DNA from: Cellulosimicrobium sp. Marseille-Q4280
Lineage (GTDB): Bacteria; Actinomycetota; Actinomycetes; Actinomycetales; Cellulomonadaceae
DNA: 64,000 bases
Assembly (NCBI RefSeq): GCF_943181405.1
Contig: NZ_CALPBY010000008.1
Span: forward strand, 1-64,000
Reading direction: 5' to 3'
The position numbers were made by a program, and so were the translations under genes. Every line of letters begins with the position of its first letter. The first letter of the stretch is position 1. This document shows positions 28,886 through 37,095 of this stretch, piece after piece. The notes below the pieces were generated by a model. That model worked only from the letters and a program-made list of their open reading frames with translations, searched no databases and was not told where the DNA came from.

Positions 28886-28919
28886 GTGGCCGGGGCGGGG
28901 CCCCCGACGCCCCGGTCAC
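28886..28919 (-). promoter_or_regulatory. hairpin in the glpF-glpK gap
   Basis: CCGGGGCG (28890-28897) pairs with CGCCCCGG (28908-28915), and GTGG/TCAC extends the stem to 12 bp with one wobble. It lies 17 bp past the glpF stop and 67 bp before the glpK start, a place where it could attenuate read-through or stabilise the upstream message. Confidence 0.5.
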
Positions 28920-28935
28920 GCGGTGGTGCTCGGGA

Positions 28936-29697
28936 TCAGACCCACGCCGCCCCGAGCAGGCCGGCGAGGACGCCGCCGACCAGCGGGCCGGCGACGGGCA
29001 CCCAGGAGTACGCCCAGTCGCTCGACCCCTTGCCCCGGATGGGCAGGAGGGCGTGCGCGATGCGCGGGCCGAGGTCACGGGCAGGGTTGATGGCGTACCC
29101 GGTGGGGCCACCGATGCTCGCGCCGATCCCGACGACGACGAGCGCGACGGCGAGCGGGCCGAGACCCGACGGCGTCTGGCCGGACGCGACGACGAAGAAG
29201 ACCAGCACGAACGTCGCGATGGCCTCGGTGACGAAGTTCCACGCGTAGGAGCGGATCTCCGGACCGGTGGAGAAGACCGCGAGCTTCGTCGCGCCGGGTG
29301 CGTCCTCGTCGAAGTGCTTCTTGTAGGCGAGGAACGCGAGCACGGCACCGATGAACGCGCCGATCATCTGGGCGCCCCAGTACATGAGCATGTTGCCCAC
29401 GGTCGGCTCGATGGTCGCCGTGACCATCCCCTCCGGTCCGGTGACCGAGTAGAACGGCTCCTGGGCCGTGAAGAGGCCGATCGTCACCGCCGGGTTGAGG
29501 TGCGCGCCCGACTTGTACGCGACGTACACACCCGTGAAGACGGCGAGACCCCATCCGAAGTTGATGAGGAGCCAACCGCCGTTGAAGCCCTTGGTCCTCG
29601 GCAGGACGACGTTGGCGACCACCCCGGCACCGAGGAGGATGAGGGTCGCCGTACCGAGGATCTCGGACCAGAAGGCGTTCATGAGGAGTTGATCCAT
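28936..29697 (-). CDS. glpF: glycerol uptake facilitator (aquaglyceroporin)
   Basis: A 253-aa MIP-family channel with six helices. The two half-helix NPA motifs are GAHLNPAVTIG (near residue 66) and AINPARDLGPR (near 206). The Asp after the second NPA (NPARD) is characteristic of glycerol facilitators rather than water-only aquaporins. It lets glycerol equilibrate across the membrane for trapping by GlpK. It sits between glpD and glpK in the operon. Confidence 0.96.
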   Translation of the reverse strand: MDQLLMNAFWSEILGTATLILLGAGVVANVVLPRTKGFNGGWLLINFGWGLAVFTGVYVAYKSGAHLNPAVTIGLFTAQEPFYSVTGPEGMVTATIEPTVGNMLMYWGAQMIGAFIGAVLAFLAYKKHFDEDAPGATKLAVFSTGPEIRSYAWNFVTEAIATFVLVFFVVASGQTPSGLGPLAVALVVVGIGASIGGPTGYAINPARDLGPRIAHALLPIRGKGSSDWAYSWVPVAGPLVGGVLAGLLGAAWV

Positions 29698-29777
29698 GGT
29701 GCGCTCTCTTTCGTGGTGGACTGCTCTGTCTCAACCGGCCCGGCCGCGGTGCGCCCGGGATGCTTCGCTCGCCGTGC

Positions 29778-31526
29778 TCAGCTGTCCCGCAGCGGCTGCA
29801 GCGGGGAGACGTCCTGGGCGGCGAGGCGCGTGCGCTCTGCCGCGTCGTCGTCCGGCTCCTGCTCGGCGGCCGCCTCGGCGTTCGCGCGATCGGTGTAGCT
29901 GCGCACCTCGGCGTCCCGGGTTGCGTCGTCCCAGCCGAGGAGACCTGCGGCGATCCCGGCGATCTCCGGCAGGGCGGCGAGACCGCGGTCGGCGATCTCG
30001 TAGTTGAGGCGTGTGCGGTGCAGGAGCAGGTCCTCGAGGTGCAGGGCGCCCTCGTGCGACACGCCGTACGCGATCTCCGCGCGCAGGTAGGCGGGTGCGT
30101 GCTCGAGCGGCTTCGCGAGGTCCGGCTGCTCCTCGCAGAGCTCGACGATCTCGCGCAGGTTCGAGCCGTACCGGTGCAGCAGGTGGTCGACCATCGCGGG
30201 CGTCCAGCGGTAGCGGGACGCCCAGGGCCGCGCCTGGCGGCGCACGGCGTCGAGACCGACGGCCCCGAGGAGGGGGATCTTGTGCGTGATGGACCCGAGG
30301 GCGCTCGCGCGCTGCCCGATCGCGAAGTCCACGGCGTCCTTGGCCATGACGCGGTAGGTCGTGAGTTTGCCGCCCGCGATGACGGTGAGGCCCGGCGTCG
30401 GGGAGGCGACGGTGTGCTCGCGCGACACCTTGGCGGAGCTCGTGCCCTCCTTGGTGCCGGGCTGCAGGAGCGGGCGCAGGCCGGCCCAGGTGCCGATGAT
30501 GTCGTCGCGCGTGAGCGGGTGCGCGAGCACGGCGTTCGCGTGCTCGAGCACGTAGTCGATGTCGGCGGAGGTCGCGACGGGGTGCTGCAGCTCCTGCTCC
30601 CACGGGGTGTCGGTGGTGCCGACGACCCAGTAGCGCGACCACGGGATGACGAACAGCACCGACTTCTCGGTCTGGAGGATCAGCCCGACCTGCCCCTTGA
30701 TGCGCTCGCGCGGGACGACGATGTGGATGCCCTTGGACGCGAGCACGCGCAGCCCGCCCTCGGAGCCGGCGAGCGCCTCGGTGTCCTCGGTCCAGACGCC
30801 GGTGGCGTTGATGACCGAGCGTGCGCGGACGGTGAGCTCGTGGCCCGTCTCGAGGTCGACGAGGACCGCGCCGTTGACCGCGCCGGTCGCCCCCTTGGTC
30901 AGGGAGACCACCTGGGTGCGCGACGCCGCGTGGGCGCCGTACGAGGCCGCGGTGCGCACGAGCGTGCTCACGAGGCGGGCGTCGTCGACGGACGCGTCCC
31001 AGTACTGCACGGCGCCGACGGCGGCGTCGTGCGCGAGGTCGGGGAACTTCTTCTCCATCCGGCTCCGGCTGAGGTGCCGGTGGAACGGCAGGGCACGCTT
31101 GCCGGGCGCGACGCTCGCGAGCGTGTCGTAGAGCGCGATGCCGGCGCCGACGTAGGCGCGCTCCCACACGCGGTGCTCGAGGGGGTAGAGGAACGGGACG
31201 GGCCGGACGAGATGGGGCGCGATCTCCTTGAGGAGCAGGTCGCGCTCGGTGAGCGCCTCGTGCACGAGGTGGAAGTCGAGCATCTGGAGGTACCGCAGGC
31301 CGCCGTGGACGAGCTTGCTCGACCGGCTCGACGTCCCGGCGGACCAGTCCTGGGCCTCGACGATCGCGGTCGACAGTCCGCGGGTCACCGCGTCGAGCGC
31401 GATGCCGGCACCGGTCACTCCTCCGCCGATGACGAGGACGTCGAGCTCGGCGTCGGCGCTCGTGCTCGCCTCCAGGGCGGTGAGCGCCTGTCGACGTGAC
31501 TCCGCGGTCAGTCGCGTGGATGCCAT
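29778..31526 (-). CDS. glpD: aerobic glycerol-3-phosphate dehydrogenase
   Basis: A 582-aa FAD enzyme that oxidises sn-glycerol 3-phosphate to dihydroxyacetone phosphate and passes electrons to quinone at the inner face of the membrane. The FAD-binding motif is LDVLVIGGGVTGAGIALDA (about residues 28-46). Next come SSRSSKLVHGGLRYLQ and the C-terminal DAO_C domain with KIPLLGAVGLDAVRRQ. ATG 31526 is preceded by AGAGGGA. It is the first gene of glpDFK and is divergent from a SorC-family regulator with 218 bp between starts. Confidence 0.96.
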   Translation of the reverse strand: MASTRLTAESRRQALTALEASTSADAELDVLVIGGGVTGAGIALDAVTRGLSTAIVEAQDWSAGTSSRSSKLVHGGLRYLQMLDFHLVHEALTERDLLLKEIAPHLVRPVPFLYPLEHRVWERAYVGAGIALYDTLASVAPGKRALPFHRHLSRSRMEKKFPDLAHDAAVGAVQYWDASVDDARLVSTLVRTAASYGAHAASRTQVVSLTKGATGAVNGAVLVDLETGHELTVRARSVINATGVWTEDTEALAGSEGGLRVLASKGIHIVVPRERIKGQVGLILQTEKSVLFVIPWSRYWVVGTTDTPWEQELQHPVATSADIDYVLEHANAVLAHPLTRDDIIGTWAGLRPLLQPGTKEGTSSAKVSREHTVASPTPGLTVIAGGKLTTYRVMAKDAVDFAIGQRASALGSITHKIPLLGAVGLDAVRRQARPWASRYRWTPAMVDHLLHRYGSNLREIVELCEEQPDLAKPLEHAPAYLRAEIAYGVSHEGALHLEDLLLHRTRLNYEIADRGLAALPEIAGIAAGLLGWDDATRDAEVRSYTDRANAEAAAEQEPDDDAAERTRLAAQDVSPLQPLRDS

Positions 31527-31744
31527 CCGTGTCCCTCTCTCGTCCGGCACCGCGGCACGGTCGCGCCCACGGTGCGCTCACAGCGACGGTCCCACGGCGC
31601 ACCAGGGAGCGCTACCGCAAGACCGTCGTGCGCGCACCGGGTCTCGGCGCGCACGCACCTCCTCACATCACCACGGAGCGAACGGGCGCGCAACCGGTGT
31701 GCACGAACGTGCAGAATGGAGGTTCCCGACGGACGGAGCCCCTG
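31527..31744. promoter_or_regulatory. glpD-SorC divergent control region with candidate operator
   Basis: TGCACG-AA-CGTGCA (31700-31713) is a clean 6-2-6 inverted repeat, 32 bp upstream of the regulator ATG; CAGAAT just beyond could be a -10 element. It is the best operator candidate for the adjacent SorC-type protein, as an autoregulatory or shared glp site. Confidence 0.45.
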
Positions 31745-32695
31745 ATGGTCGACCGAGAGCAGGACGTGCTGCGCGCGGCGTCGATGTACTACCTGCAGGA
31801 CATGAAGATGGAGGCGATCGCGAAGCACCTGCGCACGTCGCGGTCGACGGTGTCGCGCCTCGTCAAGCGGGCCCGGGAGACGGGCCTGGTCGAGATCTCG
31901 CTGCGGCCGACGCACAGCCGCGCGCCCGGTCTCGGCCAGCACGTCGCGAGCACGTGGGGCGTCGACGCGTACGTCGTCCCTGTTCCGGACCAGGCGCCGC
32001 AGGTCGACCGGCTCGAGCAGGTCGCGATGACGACGGCGCGCCTGCTGTCGACGTGGTTCGACTCCGACATGGTCCTCGGCATCGCGTGGGGGACGACGCT
32101 GTCGGCGATCTCCCGGCACCTGCCGCGCAAGCCGACGCGGGGGAGCGCCGTCGTGCAGCTCAACGGTGCGGCGAACACCCGCACGTCGGGCGTCCACTAC
32201 GCGGGCGATCTCATCGCCGGGTTCGGGACGGCGTTCGACGCGCACGTGCACCATTTCCCGGTGCCGGCGTTCTTCGACTACGCGGAGACGAAGCAGGCGA
32301 TGTGGCGCGAGCGGTCGGTGCGGCGCGTGCTGGACGTCCAGCGGCGCGCGGACATCGCGCTGTTCTCCGTGGGCGCCGTCGCCGGAGGCGTCCCGTCGCA
32401 CGTCTACTCCGCGGGCTACCTCGAGCGGGAGGACATCGCGGTGCTGGAGGGCGAGGGCGTGGTCGGGGACGTGTGCACCGTCTTCCTGCGGCCGGACGGG
32501 ACCTATCGCGACATCGCGCTCAACGCGCGCGCCACCGGTCCGGCTCCGGACGAGCTGCGCCGCGTCCCGCGGCGTGTCTGCGCCGTCGCGGGGGACAACA
32601 AGGTCGCGCCGCTGCGGGCCGCGCTGCGTGCCGGGGTGGTGACGGACCTGGTGATCGACGAGGTCACGGCGTCGCGGCTCGTCGCCAGCGCGTGA
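31745..32695 (+). CDS. SorC/DeoR-family sugar-binding transcriptional regulator
   Basis: A 316-aa regulator. The N-terminal helix-turn-helix is MYYLQDMKMEAIAKHLRTSRSTVSRLVKRARETG, seen around AIAKHLRTSRSTVSRLV (residues about 24-40). The C-terminal sugar-binding domain (PF04198 type) shows VLGIAWGTTLSAISRHL, VVQLNGAANT, FSVGAVAGG and VCAVAGDNKVAPLRAALRAG. SorC proteins bind phosphorylated sugars. Its divergence from glpDFK suggests it regulates glycerol use with glycerol 3-phosphate or a related effector; that is inference. Confidence 0.9.
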   Translation: MVDREQDVLRAASMYYLQDMKMEAIAKHLRTSRSTVSRLVKRARETGLVEISLRPTHSRAPGLGQHVASTWGVDAYVVPVPDQAPQVDRLEQVAMTTARLLSTWFDSDMVLGIAWGTTLSAISRHLPRKPTRGSAVVQLNGAANTRTSGVHYAGDLIAGFGTAFDAHVHHFPVPAFFDYAETKQAMWRERSVRRVLDVQRRADIALFSVGAVAGGVPSHVYSAGYLEREDIAVLEGEGVVGDVCTVFLRPDGTYRDIALNARATGPAPDELRRVPRRVCAVAGDNKVAPLRAALRAGVVTDLVIDEVTASRLVASA

Positions 32696-32700
32696 GCAAC

Positions 32701-32726
32701 TATGCACTCGCCTGCGTGAGTATGCA
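32701..32726 (+). promoter_or_regulatory. candidate ArgR boxes before argA
   Basis: TATGCA occurs at 32701-32706 and again, as TATGCAT, at 32721-32727, exactly 20 bp (two helical turns) apart and 28-53 bp before the argA start. TATGCA-type half-sites resemble actinobacterial ARG boxes, and arginine control of N-acetylglutamate synthase is expected. The match is partial. Confidence 0.4.
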
Positions 32727-32753
32727 TCCGAGGCTGGATCGTCGTACAGTGTC

Positions 32754-33323
32754 GTGGTGCTGACGCCCCCCGCCGACGACGCGCGCCCCGACCCCACGGG
32801 GGTCCGCGTGCGCCCGGCGCTCCCCGCGGACGTCCGGGCGATCCGGTCGCTCGTCCAGCCCTACGCCGAGGCCCGGATCCTCCTCGCGAAGGAGATGGTC
32901 GGCTACTACGAGGCCGTGCAGGAGTTCGTCGTGGCCGACGCCGTCCGCCCGGCCTCGCAGCCGGGCGCGGCCCCCGAGGTGGTCGGCTGCGGGGCGCTCC
33001 ACGTCATGTGGGACGACCTCGCCGAGATCCGCACCCTCGCCGTGGACCCGGGCTGGCGCGGGCACCGGGTGGGGCACGCGCTCGTCGTGGAGCTCCTCGC
33101 CCGCGCCCGGGCGCTCGGCCTGCGCCGCGTCTTCTGCCTGACCTTCGAGGTCGACTTCTTCGTGCGGCACGGGTTCCGGCCGATCGACGGGACGCCTGTC
33201 ACGCACGACGTCTACGCCGAGCTGCTGCGCTCCCACGACGACGGCGTCGCGGAGTTCCTCGACCTCGCGCGCGTGAAGCCCAACACGCTCGGCAACACGC
33301 GCATGCTCCTCGAGCTCGACTGA
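32754..33323 (+). CDS. argA: amino-acid N-acetyltransferase (N-acetylglutamate synthase, Rv2747 type)
   Basis: A 189-aa GNAT acetyltransferase, the short actinobacterial form of N-acetylglutamate synthase that starts arginine biosynthesis from glutamate and acetyl-CoA. Characteristic segments are LVQPYAEARILLAKEMVGYYEAVQEF (in part), VGCGALHVMWDDLAEIRTLAVDPGWRGHRVG with the acetyl-CoA loop RGHRVGHAL, FCLTFEVDFFVRHGF and VAEFLDLARVKPNTLGNTRM. The amino-acid kinase domain of classical ArgA is absent, as in mycobacteria. GTG at 32754 or the next GTG may start it. Regulation by ArgR is suggested by upstream repeats. Confidence 0.92.
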   Translation: MVLTPPADDARPDPTGVRVRPALPADVRAIRSLVQPYAEARILLAKEMVGYYEAVQEFVVADAVRPASQPGAAPEVVGCGALHVMWDDLAEIRTLAVDPGWRGHRVGHALVVELLARARALGLRRVFCLTFEVDFFVRHGFRPIDGTPVTHDVYAELLRSHDDGVAEFLDLARVKPNTLGNTRMLLELD

Positions 33324-34355
33324 TCAGGCGATGGGCGCGGTCGACGCCCGGGTCACCACGCGGCACGGGAGCTCCTCGATGCCCGGCCGCACCGTGCCGT
33401 CGATCGCGGCGAAGAGCCGCTGGGCGGCCACGCGTCCGAGCCGCTCGAGGTTCATGTCGACGCTCGTCAGCTGCGGGCGCGCATTGGTCGTCAGCACCTC
33501 CCAGTTGTCGAAACCGATGACGGACACCTCGCCGGGGACGTCGCGCCCGAGCTCTCGCAGCGCGTCGAGGACACCGCGCGCGATCTGGTCGCTGCCGCAG
33601 AAGAACCCGTCGACGTCGGGGTGCTGCTCGACGACCATGCGCGCGGCGCCGCGACCCCAGCCCTCGCTCCACGACCCGAAGTAGGTGTGGCCGCCGACGA
33701 GCTCCAGCCCGGCGGTGGTGAGCGCCGCCTGCGCGCCGGCGGCGCGGTCCTGGGCGGCCTGGTACCCCGGGTCGCCCGACACGTGCGCGACGCGGCGCCG
33801 TCCGCACGCGAGGAGGTGCTCGACGGCGAGCCGCCCGGCGCCCACGTTGTCTGCGGTGATCGACACGTCCCCGGGCTCCTCCGACGGCGCGTACGCGTAG
33901 ACCACCGGGACCGGGATGTCGGCGCTCAGCGGGGGGCGCGGGTCGGTGCGCGAGCCCACGACGATGAGGCCGTCCACGCGCCGCGACAGCAGGGCGCGGA
34001 CGTGGTGCTGCTCGCGGATGGCGTCGCCGCGCGCGTCGCAGAGGAAGACCGAGACGCGGCCGGCGCCGAACGCGTCCTCGGCTCCCATGAGGACGGGGAT
34101 CGAGAAGCGTCCCTCGAGGTCGCTCGTGAGCAGCCCGACGGTGCCCGTGCGGCCCTTGAGGAGCCCGCGGGCGAGCGCGTTCGGCGCGAACGAGAGGCGT
34201 TCCGCTGCCTCGAGGACGCGCAGGCGCGTCTCCGCCTTCACCTGGTCGCGACCGTTGATCGCCTTGGACGCCGTGGCGATCGAGACGCCCGCGAGGCGTG
34301 CCACGTCGGTCAGGGTCGCGGCACGCGGTGTCGCGCTGCCGTTCTGGGTGGTCAT
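33324..34355 (-). CDS. LacI-family transcriptional repressor of the adjacent sugar importer
   Basis: A 343-aa LacI/GalR regulator. The helix-turn-helix and hinge are LTDVARLAGVSIATASKAING and ALARGLLKGRTGTVGLL (about residues 15-70). The periplasmic-binding-like effector domain shows VDGLIVVGSRTD, DNVGAGRLAVEHLLACGRRRVAHVSGD, GFFCGSDQIARGVLDAL and SVIGFDNWE. It is divergent from the ABC importer operon ending in a GH127 gene, with candidate operators between them. The inducer is probably an arabinose-containing oligosaccharide or arabinose; this is inferred from context. Confidence 0.93.
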   Translation of the reverse strand: MTTQNGSATPRAATLTDVARLAGVSIATASKAINGRDQVKAETRLRVLEAAERLSFAPNALARGLLKGRTGTVGLLTSDLEGRFSIPVLMGAEDAFGAGRVSVFLCDARGDAIREQHHVRALLSRRVDGLIVVGSRTDPRPPLSADIPVPVVYAYAPSEEPGDVSITADNVGAGRLAVEHLLACGRRRVAHVSGDPGYQAAQDRAAGAQAALTTAGLELVGGHTYFGSWSEGWGRGAARMVVEQHPDVDGFFCGSDQIARGVLDALRELGRDVPGEVSVIGFDNWEVLTTNARPQLTSVDMNLERLGRVAAQRLFAAIDGTVRPGIEELPCRVVTRASTAPIA

Positions 34356-34706
34356 GAGGCCGTGCCCCCTCCTGGTCCGGCGGCGCCGTCGCCGTCGACC
34401 GAGTCGCCGTGTGCTGCCGTGTCCCGTCGTGTGCCGCCGTGATCGAACTGTAACCCTGCGCACCGCTTGACGGCTCCGTGCGCCTGTCCTAGATTCAGAA
34501 AACCTTTTCGGGTTCTTTCGGTCAAGTGGTGATCGTGAAGAAGCGGCCCGGTGGGCCCCTGGAGCATCGAAGACTAGCCGTCAGCAGGGCGGGACGGCCA
34601 GGCGGCGGCGACGGGCGGTGACACCCGGACCGAAAAGGCGTTCGGACGTCCGGCGGTCCTGCCGGGCGAGCGCATCGGGCTCGACGACGAGTACAGGAGA
34701 CGCGAG
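34356..34706 (+). promoter_or_regulatory. control region of the sugar-importer operon: promoter and LacI-type operators
   Basis: This 351-bp gap has no gene. It holds a sigma70-like promoter (TTGACG 34467-34472, 17-bp spacer, TAGATT 34490-34495). Right behind it is the inverted repeat GAAAA-CC-TTTTC (34498-34509), overlapping the expected start of transcription, an ideal repressor position. A second symmetric site, CCGAA-N6-TTCGG, lies further downstream at about 34631-34646. The 5' leader is long, about 200 bases. Binding by the adjacent LacI protein is predicted, not shown. Confidence 0.55.
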
Positions 34707-36017
34707 ATGACGAACCACCGCAGGACGTCGGCGACGAAGGCCGTGGCCTCGACGCTGGTGATCGGCCTGACCGCTCTCGGCCTCGCCGCGTGCGGCGGCT
34801 CCGACGGGGACGACGACGCCCCCGCGACCGCCGGCGCGGGGGGTGCCGAGGGCGTCGACGACGGCAGCACGCTCACGCTGTGGACGCGAGCGCCCCTCGA
34901 GAAGCAGGCGAACCTGCTCGTGGACGCGTACAACGAGAGCCACGAGAACCAGGTCGAGCTGACCATCGTCCCCAACGACGACTACGTCGCGAAGGTCGGC
35001 GCGGCCGCCGGCAGCGACGGTCTGCCGGACCTGTTCGCCGCGGACATCGTGTACGTGCCGAACTGGGTCGAGCAGGGGCTCTTCCAGGACGTCACGAGCC
35101 GCATCGACCAGCTCGACTTCGCGGACGAGATCAACCCGGGCCACCTCGAGGCGGGCACGTACGAGGACGCCGAGCACGTGCTGCCGTTCGTCCTCGACGT
35201 GTCCGTGATGTTCTACAACAAGGACCTCTACGAGCAGGCCGGCCTCGACCCCGAGGCCGGGCCGACGTCGCTCGAGGAGTTCGCCGAGCAGGCCAAGGCG
35301 GTCGACGAGCTCGGCGGCGGGGTCGACGGCACGTTCTTCGGCGGCAACTGCGGCGGGTGCCTCGTCTTCACGTGGTTCCCGATGATCTGGGCCGCCGACG
35401 AGGACGTCATGAACGCCGAGGGCACGGAGTCGCTCCTCGCGAGCGACACCGCGCAGGAGGTGTACGCCACCTACAAGGACCTCGTCGACTCGGACGCGGT
35501 CGGCGCCGGCTCGCGCGACGAGACCGGTGCGACGTGGGTCGCCCCGTTCCAGGAGGGCAAGATCGGCGTCATGCCGTACCCGGCGACGCTCCTGTCGACG
35601 GCGGACGAGACCGTGGACGTCGGCGTCGCGCCGATCCCCGGCCCCGACGGCGGCGGCTCGACCTTCGTCGGCGGCGACGGCGTCGGCATCTCCAAGGACA
35701 GCGAGAAGGCCGACCAGGCCTGGAACTTCCTGTCCTGGCTGATGTCCGAGGAGGCGCAGGTCGAGGTCCTCGCGCAGAACGGCGACGTCGTCTCGCGCGC
35801 CGACCTGGTCGACAACGAGTACTCCTCGGCCGACCCCCGCGTCGTGACGATCAACGAGGTCGCCGCCGCCGGTCGCACGCCGGTCGCGCGCAACTTCCAG
35901 CAGGCGTTCAACGCGCCGAACAGCCCGTGGATGACCCTGGTCCGCAACGCCGTGTTCGAGGACGCCTCGAGCATCGAGGAGGACAACGAGGAGATCACCG
36001 CGGTGCTCTCCCAGTAG
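34707..36017 (+). CDS. sugar ABC transporter substrate-binding lipoprotein
   Basis: A 436-aa extracellular solute-binding protein of family 1. The lipoprotein signal peptide ends in LAACGG, with the lipid-attached Cys at about residue 30. An acidic Gly-rich linker follows, then the family-1 fold (LTLWTRAPLEKQANLLVDAYN, DGLPDLFAADIVYVPNWVEQG, LPFVLDVSVMFYNKDLYEQAG, KIGVMPYPATLL, WNFLSWLMSEEAQVEV). It captures an oligosaccharide outside the membrane for the two permeases that follow. The ATPase is not encoded here, as usual where a shared MsiK-type ATPase serves many importers. Confidence 0.94.
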   Translation: MTNHRRTSATKAVASTLVIGLTALGLAACGGSDGDDDAPATAGAGGAEGVDDGSTLTLWTRAPLEKQANLLVDAYNESHENQVELTIVPNDDYVAKVGAAAGSDGLPDLFAADIVYVPNWVEQGLFQDVTSRIDQLDFADEINPGHLEAGTYEDAEHVLPFVLDVSVMFYNKDLYEQAGLDPEAGPTSLEEFAEQAKAVDELGGGVDGTFFGGNCGGCLVFTWFPMIWAADEDVMNAEGTESLLASDTAQEVYATYKDLVDSDAVGAGSRDETGATWVAPFQEGKIGVMPYPATLLSTADETVDVGVAPIPGPDGGGSTFVGGDGVGISKDSEKADQAWNFLSWLMSEEAQVEVLAQNGDVVSRADLVDNEYSSADPRVVTINEVAAAGRTPVARNFQQAFNAPNSPWMTLVRNAVFEDASSIEEDNEEITAVLSQ

Positions 36018-36104
36018 CAGGACCGCGCCGCCGCCGACCGGCCCTCCGCCGTCCGGCGGCGGCGCGACCCTCGAGCGTCCCTCCGCCCGAACCTGGAGAC
36101 CGTC

Positions 36105-37094
36105 ATGTCCGTGCAGTCCGCCCCGTCGTCCTCGCGACGCCAGGGCCAGCAGCTCCCGCCGACCGGAGACACCGGGTCGCGCACCCGGTCCGGCGCGCCG
36201 CCGAGACGCCGGCGGCCCGGCCGCTCGCAGTCCGCGCGCGGCTGGGCCTACGCCGCCCCGACCGCGATCTTCGTCCTCGTCTTCTTCGTCCTGCCGGTGC
36301 TCCTCGTCGGCCAGATGTCCGCCTCCGACTGGCCTCTCCTGTCCGGGAACCAGGGGCCGAACTTCCCGGAGAACTTCCAGGACGCGGTCGACAACCGCTT
36401 CTTCTGGGACTCGGTCGTCTTCACGCTGAAGTACACCGTCATCGCGACCGTCCTCCTCATCGGCCTCGGCCTCGGGCTCGCCCTGCTGGTCCAGGAGTCG
36501 ACGCACTGGAAGAGCTTCCTGCGCACCGCGGTCCTCGTGCCGAGCGCGCTCGGCCTCGCGTCGGCGTCCCTGCTCTTCTACGCGCTGTACTCGCCGCAGG
36601 TCGGGCCGATCTCGCCCCTGCTGGAGTCGCTCGGCATCGTCGACGAGCCCGTGTCGTTCCTCGGCACGCCCGACGGCGCGCTGTGGTCGACGGTGTTCCT
36701 CGTCGTCTGGCGCTTCGCGGGCTTCTACATGCTCCTGCTCATGGTGGGGCTCCAGGGCATCCCGCACGAGGTGTACGAGGCCGCCCGCATGGACGGCGCG
36801 AGCCGCTGGCAGACCTTCTCCCGCGTGACGCTCCCGCTGCTGCGCCCGTCGCTCGCGCTGTGCACGATCCTGTGCGTCACCGGGTCCCTGCTGGCCTTCG
36901 ACCAGTTCTACATCCTCACGAAGGGCGGGCCGGACAACAGCACGATCACCGTGGTCCAGCTCATCTACAACGTGGCCTTCCAGGGGCAGAACGACCTGGG
37001 CGTCGCGGCCGCGCTGTCGATCATCGTGCTCGCCGCCCTCGTGCTCATCAACCTCGCGCAGATCCGTGCGATGCGCGCCCCCCAGGAGAAGTGA
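36105..37094 (+). CDS. sugar ABC transporter permease (MalF type)
   Basis: A 329-aa permease. A basic, disordered N-terminus of about 45 residues is followed by six helices. The EAA loop that contacts the ATPase reads YEAARMDGASRWQTFSRVTLPLLRP near residue 225. It is the first permease of a carbohydrate-uptake (CUT1) system. ATG 36105 lies 88 bp after the binding-protein stop, and the gene is followed after one base by the second permease. The substrate is inferred from the GH127 gene in the operon. Confidence 0.94.
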   Translation: MSVQSAPSSSRRQGQQLPPTGDTGSRTRSGAPPRRRRPGRSQSARGWAYAAPTAIFVLVFFVLPVLLVGQMSASDWPLLSGNQGPNFPENFQDAVDNRFFWDSVVFTLKYTVIATVLLIGLGLGLALLVQESTHWKSFLRTAVLVPSALGLASASLLFYALYSPQVGPISPLLESLGIVDEPVSFLGTPDGALWSTVFLVVWRFAGFYMLLLMVGLQGIPHEVYEAARMDGASRWQTFSRVTLPLLRPSLALCTILCVTGSLLAFDQFYILTKGGPDNSTITVVQLIYNVAFQGQNDLGVAAALSIIVLAALVLINLAQIRAMRAPQEK

Positions 37095-37095
37095 C

